DNA of 64,000 nucleotides from Eurosta solidaginis (lineage: Eukaryota > Arthropoda > Insecta > Diptera > Tephritidae), in NCBI RefSeq assembly GCF_040869045.1, contig NW_027137038.1, positions 62,001-126,000 on the forward strand, read 5' to 3'. The position numbers and the translations under genes are program-made. Positions 53,001-63,969 of the stretch are shown here, piece by piece (the first letter of the stretch is position 1; every line of letters starts with the position of its first letter). The notes below the pieces were generated by a model. It worked only from the letters and a program-made list of their open reading frames with translations, had not been told where the DNA came from and made no database searches.

Positions 53001-53915
53001 CGTTTTTTTCAACAAATTTAAGAAGATAACTCATCAGTTGTTTGCATCAGAGCGACAATTTTTGAGATAGTTATTAAAACTGTTTAAAGGTTGTCAAACG
53101 TTGTTTCTCGTTGTATATCCTTTAATTCTAGAGTTAAATTGATAAATAACGAGTACGAATTTGTTTAACGCATTTGTTTTGGTTACTCGACGTCTCCGTT
53201 CTCGTGTAGCCTACATATTGCGTTTTTTTTTTAATTTGCTCACCGGGCTAAAGTTTAGCATGCTTAAAATACGTAAGTCGTTTTGTTCAACAAATTTAAG
53301 TAGATAACTCATCAGTTGTTTGCATCAGAGCGACAATTTTTGAGATAGTTATTAAAACTGTTTAAAAGTTGTCAAACGTTGTTTCTCGTTGTATATCCTT
53401 TAATTCTAGAGTTAAATTGATAAATAACGTGTCGAATTTGTTTTCGCATTTGTTTTGGTTACTCGACGTCTCCGTTCTCGTGTAGCCTACATATTGCTTT
53501 TTTTTTAATTTGCTTACCGGGCTAAAGGTTAGCATGCTTAAAATACGTAAGTCGTTTTGTTCAACAAATTTGAGTAGATAACTCAGCAGTTGTTTCCATC
53601 AGAGCGACAATTTTTGAGATAGTTATTAAAACTGTTTAAAGGTTGTCAAACGTTGTTTCTCGTTGTATATCCTTTAATTCTAGAGTTAAATTGATAAATA
53701 ACGTGTACGAATTTGTTTAACGCATTTGTTTTGGTTACTCGACGTCTCCGTTCTCGTGTAGCCTACATATTGCGTTTTTTTTTTTAATTTGCTTACCGGG
53801 CTAAAGGCTAGCATGCTTAAAATACGTAAGTCGTTTTGTTCAACAAATTTGAGTAGATAACTCAGCAGTTGTTTCCATCAGAGCGACAATTTTTGAGATA
53901 GTTATTAAAACTGTT
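50010..53915 (+). repeat. Satellite array between MITE copy 2 and SINE copy 1
   Basis: About 14 monomers. The piggyBac empty site is at 50814-50817 (TTAGAATGCTTAAAATACG). New monomer variants begin here: an A inside the T-run (TTTTATAATTTGC, near 51052) followed by AAATTTTAGTAG and AAATTAATAAATAACG, a pair that recurs near 55000, 55830, 60430 and 62470. A monomer with a 57-bp net deletion lies at about 52790-53005. No gene is seen. Confidence 0.95.
52850..52878 (+). repeat. Shortened-monomer junction, copy 1
   Basis: After TATTAAAAC the normal 69 bp down to ATAAATAA is replaced by GTGTACGTGTAA and then CGTGTACGAA, a net loss of 57 bp. The inserted bases are a tandem echo of the adjacent CGTGTACG. 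The same junction recurs near 57626 and 63979. Confidence 0.9.
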
Positions 53916-54293
53916 GGCGGCCACCGTGGTGTGATGGTAGCGTGCTCCGCCTATCACACCGTATGCCCTGGGTTCGCACCCCGGGCAAAGCAACATCAAA
54001 ATTTTAGAAATAAGGTTTTTCAATTAGAAGAAAATTTTTCTAAGCGGGGTCGCCCCTCGGCAGTGTTTGGCAAGCACTCCGGGTTTATTTCTGCCATGAA
54101 AAGCTCTCAGTGAAAACTCATCTGCCTTGCAGATGCCTTTCGGAGTCGGCATAAAACATGTAGGTCCCGTCCGGCCAATTTGTAGGGAAAATCAAGAGGA
54201 GCACGACGCAAATTGGAAGAGAAGCTCGGCCTTAGATCTCTTCGGAGGTTATCGCGCCTTACATTTATTTATTTTTATTTTATTAAAACTGTT
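53902..54293 (+). repeat. Target site duplication flanking SINE copy 1
   Basis: TTATTAAAACTGTT occurs at 53902-53915 and 54280-54293 on either side of the SINE. Together they rebuild one normal satellite monomer. A duplication of this length fits target-primed reverse transcription. The exact edge is blurred by the T-rich SINE tail. Confidence 0.85.
53916..54279 (+). mobile_element. tRNA-derived SINE, copy 1 (~364 bp)
   Basis: A non-autonomous retroposon transcribed by RNA polymerase III. The tRNA-like head carries box A TGGTGTGATGG (53927-53937) and box B GGTTCGCACCC (53971-53981), 44 bp apart start to start. Box B sits in a T-arm-like hairpin: CTGGG, a 7-nt TTCGCAC loop, then CCCGG. An unrelated body follows (about 53990-54250), then an A/T-rich tail ending in TTTATTTATTTTTATTTTATT. 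Insertion was in the plus orientation at TTAAAACTGTT. No LINE partner is present. From memory the body resembles SINEs of higher flies such as tephritids; I could not check this. It differs from copies 2 and 3 by T for G in GATGCCT/GTTCGG. Confidence 0.9.
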
Positions 54294-57200
54294 TAAAAGT
54301 TGTCAAACGTTGTTTCTCGTTGTATATCCTTTAATTCTAGAGTTAAATTGATAAATACCGTGTACGAATTTGTTTAACGCATTTGTTTTGGTTACTCGAC
54401 GGCTCCGTTCTCGTGTAGCATACATATTGCGTTTTTTTTTAATTTGCTTACCGGGCTAAAGGTTAGCATGCTTAAAATACGTAAGTCGTTTTGTTCAACA
54501 AATTTGAGTAGATAACTCAGCAGTTGTTTCCATCAGAGCGACAATTTTTGAGATAGTTATTAAAACTGTTTAAAGGTTGTCAAACGTTGTTTCTCGTTGT
54601 ATATCCTTTAATTCTAGAGTTAAATTGATAAATAACGTGTACGAATTTGTTTAACGCATTTGTTTTGGTTACTCGACGTCTCCGTTCTCGTGTAGCCTAC
54701 ATATTGCCTTTTTTTATTTAATTTGCTTACCGGGCTAAAGGTTAGCATGCTTAAAATACGTAAGTCGTTTTGTTCAACAAATTTAAGTAGATAACTCATC
54801 AGTTGTTTGCATCAGAGCGACAATTTTTGAGATAGTTATTAAAACTGTTTAAAGGTTGTCAAACGTTGTTTCTCGTTGTATATCCTTTAATTCTAGAGTT
54901 AAATTGATAAATAACGTGTACGAATTTGTTTAACGCATTTGTTTTGGTTACTCGACGTCTCCGTTCTCGTGTAGCCTACATATTGCGTTTTTTTTATAAT
55001 TTGCTTACCGGGCTAAAGGTTAGCATGCTTAAAATACGTAAGTCGTTTTGTTCAACAAATTTTAGTAGATAACTCAGCAGTTGTTTGCATCAGAGCGGCA
55101 ATTTTTGAGATAGTTATTAAAACTGTTTAAAGGTTGTCAAACGTTGTTTCTCGTTGTATATCCTTTAATTCTAGAGTTAAATTAATAAATAACGTGTACG
55201 AATTTGTTTAACGCATTTGTTTGGTTACTCGACGTCTCCGTTCTCGTGTAGCCTACATATTGCGTTTTTTTTTTTAATTTGCTTACCGGGCTAAAGGTTA
55301 GCATGCTTAAAATACGTAAGTCGTTTTGTTCAACAAATTTGAGTAGATAACTCAGCACTTGTTTTCATCAGAGCGACAATTTTTGAGATAGTTATTAAAA
55401 CTGTTTAAAGGTTGTCAAACGTTGTTTCTCGTTGTATATCCTTTAATTCTAGAGTTAAATTGATAAATAACGTGTACGAATTTGTTTAACGCATTTGTTT
55501 TGGTTACTCGACGTCTCCGTTCTCGTGTAGCCTACATATTGCGTTTTTTTTTTTAATTTGCTTACCGGGCTAAAGGTTAGCATGCTTAAAATACGTAAGT
55601 CGTTTTGTTCAACAAATTTGAGTAGATAACTCATCAGTTGTTTGCATCAGAGCGATAATTTTTGAGATAGTTATTAAAACTGTTTAAAGGTTGTCAAACG
55701 TTGTTTCTCGTTGTATATCCTTTAATTCTAGAGTTAAATTGATAAATAACGTGTACGAATTTGTTTAACGCATTTGTTTTGGTTACTCGACGTCTCCGTT
55801 CTCGTGTAGCCTACATATTGCGTTTTTTTTATAATTTGCTTACCGGGCTAAAGGTTAGCATGCTTAAAATACGTAAGTCGTTTTGTTCAACAAATTTTAG
55901 TAGATAACTCAGCAGTTGTTTGCATCAGAGCGACAATTTTTGAGATAGTTATTAAAACTGTTTAAAGGTTGTCAAACGTTGTTTCTCGTTGTATATCCTT
56001 TAATTCTAGAGTTAAATTAATAAATAACGTGTACGAATTTGTTTAACGCATTTGTTTGGTTACTCGACGTCTCCGTTCTCGTGTAGCCTACATATTGCGT
56101 TTTTTTTTTTAATTTGCTTACCGGGCTAAAGGTTAGCATGCTTAAAATACGTAAGTCATTTTGTTCAACAAATTTGAGTAGATAACTCAGCAGTTGTTTC
56201 CATCAGAGCGACAATTTTTGAGATAGTTATTAAAATTGTTTAAAGGTTGTCAAACGTTGTTTCTCGTTGTATATCCTTTAATTCTAGAGTTAAATTGATA
56301 AATAACGTGTACGAATTTGTTTAACGCATTTGTTTTGGTTACTCGACGTCTCCGTTCTCGTGTAGCCTACATATTGCGTTTTTTTTTTAATTTGCTTACC
56401 GGGCTAAAGGTTAGCATGCTTAAAATACGTAAGTCGTTTTGTTCAACAAATTTGAGTAGATAACTCATCAGTTGTTTGCATCAGAGCGACAATTTTTGAG
56501 ATAGTTATTAAAACTGTTTAAAGGTTGTCAAACGTTGTTTCTCGTTGTATATCCTTTAATTCTAGAGTTAAATTGATAAATAACGTGTACGAATTTGTTT
56601 AACGCATTTGTTTTGGTGACTCGAAGTCTCCGTTCTCGTGTAGCCTACATATTGCTTTTTTTTTTAATTTGCTTACCGGGCTAAAGGTTAGCATGCTTAA
56701 AATACGTAAGTCGTTTTGTTCAACAAATTTGAGCAGATAACTCATCAGTTGTTTGCATCAGAGCGACAATTTTTGAGATAGTTATTAAAACTGTTTAAAG
56801 GTTGTCAAACGTTGTTTCTCGTTGTATATCCTTTAATTCTAGAGTTAAATTGATAAATAACGTGTACGAATTTGTTTAACGCATTTGTTTTGGTTACTCG
56901 ACGTCTCCGTTCTCGTGTAGCCTACATATTGCCTTTTTTTTTTAATTTGCTTACCGGGCTAAAGGTTAGCATGCTTAAAATACGTAAGTCGTTTTGTTCA
57001 ACAAATTTAAGTAGATAACTCATCAGTTGTTTGCATCAGAGCGACAATTTTTGAGATAGTTATTAAAACTGTTTAAAGGTTGTCAAACGTTGTTTCTCGT
57101 TGTATATCCTTTAATTCTAGAGTTAAATTGATAAATAACGTGCACGAATTTGTTTAACGCATTTGTTTTGGTTACTCGACGTCTCCGTTCTCGTGTAGCC

Positions 57201-59245
57201 TACATATTGCGTTTTTTTTTTAATTTGCTTACCGGGCTAAAGGTTAGCATGCTTAAAATACGTAAGTCATTTTGTTCAACAAATTTGAGTAGATAATTCA
57301 GCAGTTGTTTGCATCAGAGCGACAATTTTTGAGATAGTTATTAAAACTGTTTAAAGGTTGTCAAACGTTGTTTCTCGTTGTATATCCTTTAATTCTAGAG
57401 TTAAATTGATAAATAACGTGTACGAATTTGTTTAACGCATTTGTTTTGGTTACTCGACGTCTCCGTTCTCGTGTAGCCTACATATTGCGTTTTTTTTTTT
57501 AATTTGCTTACCGGGCTAAAGGTTAGCATGTTTAAAATACGTAAGTCGTTTTGTTCAACAAATTTGAGTAGATAACTCAGCAGTTGTTTGCATCAGAGCG
57601 ACAATTTTTGAGATAGTTATTAAAACGTGTACGTGTAACGTGTACGAATTTGTTTAACGCATTTGTTTTGGTTACTCGACGTCTCCGTTCTCGTTTAGCC
57701 TACATATTGCGTTTTTTTTTTTAATTTGCTTACCGGGCTAAAGGTTAGCATGCTTAAAATACGCAGGTCGTTTTGTTCAACAAATTTAAGAAGATAACTC
57801 ATCAGTTGTTTGCATCAGAGCGACAATTTTTGAGATAGTTATTAAAACTGTTTAAAGGTTGTCAAACGTTGTTTCTCGTTGTATATCCTTTATTCTAGAG
57901 TTAAATTGATAAATAACGTGTACGAATTTGTTTAACGCATTTGTTTTGGTTACTCGACGTCTCCGTTCTCGTGTAGCCTACATATTGCGTTTTTTTTTTT
58001 AATTTGCTTACCGGGCTAAAGGTTAGCATGCTTAAAATACGTAAGTCGTTTTGTTCAACAAATTTGAGTAGATAATTCAGCAGTTGTTTGCATCAGAGCG
58101 ACAATTTTTGAGATAGTTATTAAAACTGTTTAAAGGTTGTCAAACGTTGTTTCTCGTTGTATATCCTTTAATTCTAGAGTTAAATTGATAAATAACGTGT
58201 ACGAATTTGTTTAACGCATTTGTTTTGGTTACTCGACGTCTCCGTTCTCGTGTAGCCTACATATTGCGTTTTTTTTTTAATTTGCTTACCGGCCTAAAGG
58301 TTAGCATGTTTAAAATACGTAAGTCGTTTTGTTCAACAAATTTGAGTAGATAACTTAGCAGTTGTTTGCATCAGAGCGACAATTTTTGAGATAGTTATTA
58401 AAACTGTTTAAAGTTTGTCAAACGTTGTTTCTCGTTGTATATCCTTTAATTCTAGAGTTAAATTGATAAATAACGTATACGAATTTGTTTAACGCATTTG
58501 TTTTGGTTACTCGACGTCTCCGTTCTCGTGTAGCCTACATATTGCGTTTTTTTTTTAATTTGCTTACCGGGCTAAAGGTTAGCATTCTTAAAATACGTAA
58601 GTCCTTTTGTTCAACAAATTTAAGTAGATAACTCATCAGTTGTTTGCATCAGAGCGACAATTTTTGAGATAGTTATTAAAACTGTTTAAAGGTTGTCAAA
58701 TGTTGTTTCTCGTTGTATATCCTTTAATTCTAGAGTTAGATTGATAAATAACGGGTACGAATTTGTTTAACGCATTTGTTTTGGTTACTCGACGTCTCCG
58801 TTCTCGTGTAGCCTACATATTGCGTTTTTTTTTTTAAATTTGCTTACCGGGCTAAAGGTTAGCATGCTTAAAATACGTAAGTCGTTTTGTTCAACAAATT
58901 TGAGTAGATAACTCAGCAGTTGTTTGCATCAGAGCGACAATTTTTGAGATAGTTATTAAAACTGTTTAAAGGTTGTCAAACGTTGTTTCTCGTTGTATAT
59001 CCTTTAATTCTAGAGTTAAATTGATAAATAACGTGTACGAATTTGTTTAACGCATTTGTTTTGGTTACTCCACGTCTCCGTTCTCGTATAGCCTACATAT
59101 TGCGTTTTTTTTTTTAATTTGCTTACCGGGCTAAAGGCTAGCATGCTTAAAATACGTAAGTCGTTTTGTTCAACAAATTTGAGTAGATAACTCAGCAGTT
59201 GTTTCCATCAGAGCGACAATTTTTGAGATAGTTATTAAAACTGTT
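54280..59245 (+). repeat. Satellite array between SINE copies 1 and 2
   Basis: About 18 monomers including one short one. The unit just after the SINE has the linked changes AAAAGTTGTC, AATACCGTG, GACGGCTCC and GTAGCATACAT; these recur after both other SINE copies. The subfamily with TATAATTTGC, AAATTTTAGTAG and AAATTAATAAA appears twice here, near 55000-55200 and 55830-56030. The rest is ordinary satellite with no gene. Confidence 0.95.
57615..57650 (+). repeat. Shortened-monomer junction, copy 2
   Basis: Same TTAAAACGTGTACGTGTAACG junction as near 52855. The following monomer in both places has the rare AAGAAGATAACTC, so the two were copied together, not formed twice. Confidence 0.9.
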
Positions 59246-59623
59246 GGCGGCCACCGTGGTGTGATGGTAGCGTGCTCCGCCTATCACACCGTATGCCCTG
59301 GGTTCGCACCCCGGGCAAAGCAACATCAAAATTTTAGAAATAAGGTTTTTCAATTAGAAGAAAATTTTTCTAAGCGGGGTCGCCCCTCGGCAGTGTTTGG
59401 CAAGCACTCCGGGTTTATTTCTGCCATGAAAAGCTCTCAGTGAAAACTCATCTGCCTTGCAGATGCCGTTCGGAGTCGGCATAAAACATGTAGGTCCCGT
59501 CCGGCCAATTTGTAGGGAAAATCAAGAGGAGCACGACGCAAATTGGAAGAGAAGCTCGGCCTTAGATCTCTTCGGAGGTTATCGCGCCTTACATTTATTT
59601 ATTTTTATTTTATTAAAACTGTT
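59232..59623 (+). repeat. Target site duplication flanking SINE copy 2
   Basis: TTATTAAAACTGTT at 59232-59245 and 59610-59623, as around copy 1. Confidence 0.85.
59246..59609 (+). mobile_element. tRNA-derived SINE, copy 2
   Basis: Displaced 5330 bp from copy 1 and the same length. Box A is at 59257-59267 and box B at 59301-59311. I see one difference from copy 1 (G in GATGCCGTTCGG). The upstream unit has the same GGCTAGCATG, and the downstream unit the same four linked variants, so this is a duplicate of one insertion event. Confidence 0.9.
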
Positions 59624-61117
59624 TAAAAGTTGTCAAACGTTGTTTCTCGTTGTATATCCTTTAATTCTAGAGTTAAATTGATAAATACCGTGTACGAATT
59701 TGTTTAACGCATTTGTTTTGGTTACTCGACGGCTCCGTTCTCGTGTAGCATACATATTGCGTTTTTTTTTAATTTGCTTACCGGGCTAAAGGTTAGCATG
59801 CTTAAAATACGTAAGTCGTTTTGTTCAACAAATTTGAGTAGATAACTCAGCAGTTGTTTCCATCAGAGCGACAATTTTTGAGATAGTTATTAAAACTGTT
59901 TAAAGGTTGTCCAACGTTGTTTCTCGTTGTATATCCTTTAATTCTAGAGTTAAATTGATAAATAACGTGTTACGAATTTGTTTAACGCATTTGTTTTGGT
60001 TACTCGACGTCTCCGTTCTCGTGTAGCCTACATATTGCGTTTTTTTTTTTTAATTTGCTTACCGGGCTAAAGGTTAGCATGCTTAAAATACAAAAGTCGT
60101 TTTGTTCAACAAATTTGAGTAGATAACTCAGCAGTTGTTTGCATCAGAGCGACAATTTTTGAGATAGTTATTAAAACTATTTAAAGGTTGTCAAACCATG
60201 TTTCTCGTTGTATATCCTTTAATTCAACAGTTAAATTGATAAATAACCTGTACGAATTTGTTTAACGCATTTGTTTTGGTTACTCGACGTCTCCGTTCTC
60301 GTGTAGCCTACATATTGCGTTTTTTTATTTAATTTGAATTGATAAATAACGTGTACGAATTTGTTTAACGCATTTGTTTTGGTTACTCGACGTCTCCGTT
60401 CTCGTGTAGCCTACATATTGCGTTTTTTTTATAATTTGCTTACCGGGCTAAAGGTTAGCATGCTTAAAATACGTAAGTCGTTTTGTTCAACAAATTTTAG
60501 TAGATAACTCAGCAGTTGTTTCCATCAGAGCGACAATTTTTGAGATAGTTATTAAAACTGTTTAAAGGTTGTCAGACGTTGTTTCTCGTTGTATATCCTT
60601 TAATTCTAGAGTTAAATTGATAAATAACGTGTACGAATTTGTTTAACGCATTTGTTTTGGTTACTCGACGTCTCCGTTCTCGTGTAGCCTACATATTGCG
60701 TTTTTTTTTTAATTTGCTTACCGGGCTAAAGGTTAGCATGCTTAAAATACGTAAGTCGTTTTGTTCAACAAATTTGAGTAGATAACTCAGCAGTTGTTTC
60801 CATCAGAGCGACAATTTTTGAGATAGTTATTAAAACTGTTTAAAGGTTGTCAAACGTTGTTTCTCGTTGTATATCCTTTAATTCTAGAGTTAAATTGATA
60901 AATAACGTGTACGAATTTGTTTAACGCATTTGTTTTGTTACTCGACGTCTCCGTTCTCGTGTAGCCTACATATTGCGTTTTTTTTTTAATTTGCTTACCG
61001 GGCTAAAGGCTAGCATGCTTAAAATACGTAAGTCGTTTTGTTCAACAAATTTGAGTAGATAACTCAGCAGTTGTTTCCATCAGAGCGACAATTTTTGAGA
61101 TAGTTATTAAAACTGTT
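59610..61117 (+). repeat. Satellite array between SINE copies 2 and 3
   Basis: Five to six monomers, one of them strongly truncated near 60330. Local changes include GTCCAACG, an extra T in CGTGTTACG, and ATACAAAAGTCG. SINE copies 2 and 3 are 1872 bp apart, about 174 bp short of six monomers plus the SINE, which the truncated unit accounts for. Confidence 0.95.
60317..60360 (+). repeat. Truncated-monomer junction (loss of ~176 bp)
   Basis: The sequence runs TTTTTTTATTTAATTTG and then directly AATTGATAAATAACG, skipping from the end of one monomer to the middle of the next. AATTTG at one side and AATTG at the other give short homology at the break. Seen once. Confidence 0.9.
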
Positions 61118-61495
61118 GGCGGCCACCGTGGTGTGATGGTAGCGTGCTCCGCCTATCACACCGTATGCCCTGGGTTCGCACCCCGGGCAAAGCAACATCA
61201 AAATTTTAGAAATAAGGTTTTTCAATTAGAAGAAAATTTTTCTAAGCGGGGTCGCCCCTCGGCAGTGTTTGGCAAGCACTCCGGGTTTATTTATGCCATG
61301 AAAAGCTCTCAGTGAAAACTCATCTGCCTTGCAGATGCCGTTCGGAGTCGGCATAAAACATGTAGGTCCCGTCCGGCCAATTTGTAGGGAAAATCAAGAG
61401 GAGCACGACGCAAATTGGAAGAGAAGCTCGGCCTTAGAACTCTTCGGAGGTTATCGCGCCTTACATTTATTTATTTTTATTTTATTAAAACTGTT
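61104..61495 (+). repeat. Target site duplication flanking SINE copy 3
   Basis: TTATTAAAACTGTT at 61104-61117 and 61482-61495, as around the other two copies. Confidence 0.85.
61118..61481 (+). mobile_element. tRNA-derived SINE, copy 3
   Basis: Box A is at 61129-61139 and box B at 61173-61183. It shares the GATGCCG state with copy 2 and has two private changes, TTTATGCC for TTTCTGCC and TTAGAACTC for TTAGATCTC. The flanking satellite variants are the same as for copies 1 and 2, so it is again a by-product of array amplification. Confidence 0.9.
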
Positions 61496-63504
61496 TAAAA
61501 GTTGTCAAACGTTGTTTCTCGTTGTATATCCTTTAATTCTAGAGTTAAATTGATAAATACCGTGTACGAATTTGTTTAACGCATTTGTTTTGGTTACTCG
61601 ACGGCTCCGTTCTCGTGTAGCATACATATTGCGTTTTTTTTTAATTTGCTTACCGGGCTAAAGGTTAGCATGCTTAAAATACGTAAGTCGTTTTGTTCAA
61701 CAAATTTGAGTAGATAACTCAGCAGTTGTTTCCATCAGAGCGACAATTTTTGAGATAGTTATTAAAACTGTTTAAAGGTTGTCAAACGTTGTTTCTCGTT
61801 GTATATCCTTTAATTCTAGAGTTAAATTGATAAATAACGTGTACGAATTTGTTTAACGCATTTGTTTTGGTTACTCGACGTGTCCGTTCTCGTGTAGCCT
61901 ACATATTGCGTTTTTTTTTTAATTTGCTTACCGGGCTAAAGGTTAGCATGCTTAAAATACGTAAGTCGTTTTGTTCAACAAATTTGAGTAGATAACTCAG
62001 CAGTTGTTTGCATCAGAGCGACAATTTTTGAGATAGTTATTAAAACTATTTAAAGGTTGTCAAACCATGTTTCTCGTTGTATATCCTTTAATTCTACAGT
62101 TAAATTGATAAATAACGTGTGCGAATTTGTTTAACGCATTTGTTTTGGTTACTCGACGTCTCCGTTCTCCTGTAGCCTACATATTGCGTTTTTTTATTTA
62201 ATTTGCTTACCGGGCTAAAGGTTAGCATGCTTAAAATACGTAAGTCGTTTTGTTCAACAAATTTAAGTAGATAACTCATCAGTTGTTTGCATCAGAGCGA
62301 CAATTTTTGAGATAGTTATTAAAACTGTTTAAAGGTTGTCAAACGTTGTTTCTCGTTGTATATCCTTTAATTCTAGAGTTAAATTGATAAATAACGTGTA
62401 CGAATTTGTTTAACGCATTTGTTTTGGTTACTCGACGTTTCCGTTCTCGTGTAGCCTACAAATTGCGTTTTTTTTATAATTTGCTTACCGGGCTAAAGGT
62501 TAGCATGCTTAAAATACGTAAGTCGTTTTGTTCAACAAATTTTAGTAGATAACTCAGCAGTTGTTTGCATCAGAGCGACAATTTTTGAGATAGTTATTAA
62601 AACTTTTTAAAGGTTGTCAAACGTTGTTTCTCGTTGTATATCCTTTAATTCTAGAGTTAAATTAATAAATAACGTGTACGAATTTGTTTAACGCATTTGT
62701 TTGGTTACTCGACGTCTCCGTTCTCGTGTAGCCTACATATTGCGTTTTTTTTTTTAATTTGCTTACCGGGCTAAAGGTTAGCATGCTTAAAATACGTAAG
62801 TCGTTTTGTTCAACAAATTTGAGTAGATAATTCAGCAGTTGTTTCCATCAGAGCGACAATTTTTGAGATAGTTATTAAAACTGTTTAAAGGTTGTCAAAC
62901 GTTGTTTCTCGTTGTATATCCTTTAATTCTAGAGTTAAATTGATAAATAACGTGTACGAATTTGTTTAACGCATTTGTTTTGGTTACTCGACGTCTCCGT
63001 TCTCGTGTAGCCTACATATTGCTTTTTTTTTAATTTGCTTACCGGGCTAAAGGTTAGCATGCTTAAAATACGTAAGTCGTTTTGTTCAACAAATTTGAGT
63101 AGATAACTCATCAGTTGTTTGCATCAGAGCGACAATTTTTGAGATAGTTATTAAAACTGTTTAAAGGTTGTCAAACGTTGTTTCTCGTTGTATATTCTTT
63201 AATTCTAGAGTTAAATTGATAAATAACGTGTACGAATTTGTTTAACGCATTTGTTTTGGTTACTCGACGTCTCCGTTTTCGTGTAGCCTACATATTGCGT
63301 TTTTTTTTTAATTTGCTTACCGGGCTAAAGGTTAGCATGCTTAAAATACGTAAGTCGTTTTGTTCAACAAATTTAAGTAGATAACTCATCAGTTGTTTGC
63401 ATCAGAGCGACAATTTTTGAGATAGTTATTAAAACTGTTTAAAGGTTGTCAAACGTTGTTTCTCGTTGTATATCCTTTAATTCTAGAGTTAAATTGATAA
63501 ATAA

Positions 63505-63530
63505 CGTGCACGAATTTGTTTTGGTTACTC
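63505..63530 (+). repeat. 13-bp slippage deletion in a monomer
   Basis: GCACGAATTTGTTTTGG replaces the usual sequence that has TTTAACGCATTTG between the two direct copies of ATTTGTTT. Loss of one direct-repeat copy with the interval is the simple explanation. Confidence 0.88.
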
Positions 63531-63969
63531 GACGTCTCCGTTCTCGTGTAGCCTACATATTGCGTTTTTTTTTTTAATTTGCTTACCGGGCTAAAGGTTA
63601 GCATGCTTAAAATACGTAAGTCGTTTTGTTCAACAAATTTGAGTAGATAACTCAGCAGTTGTTTGCATCAGAGCGCAAATTTTTGAGATAGTTATTAAAA
63701 CTGTTTAAAGGTTGTCAAACGTTGTTTCTCGTTGTATATCCTTTAAATCTAGAGTTAAATTGATAAATAACGTGTACGAATTTGTTTAACGCATTTGTTT
63801 TGGTTACTCGACGTCTCCGTTCTCGTGTAGCCTACATATTGCGTTTTTTTTTTAATTTGCTTACCGGGCTAAAGGTTAGCATGTTTAAAATACGTAAGTC
63901 GTTTTGTTCAACAAATTTGAGTAGATAACTCAGCAGTTGTTTGCATCAGAGCGACAATTTTTGAGATAG

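Noticed and set aside
53916..53990. A functional tRNA gene
   Set aside because: Box A, box B and a T-arm are present, but I could not fold a proper acceptor stem or anticodon arm, and the unit continues into a SINE body with a target duplication.
53931..54351. Reading frames of 60 and 74 aa across the SINE (and at 59261 and 61133)
   Set aside because: They run across the tRNA-like head, body and tail of a non-coding retroposon and into satellite. Their repetition comes from the duplicated block.
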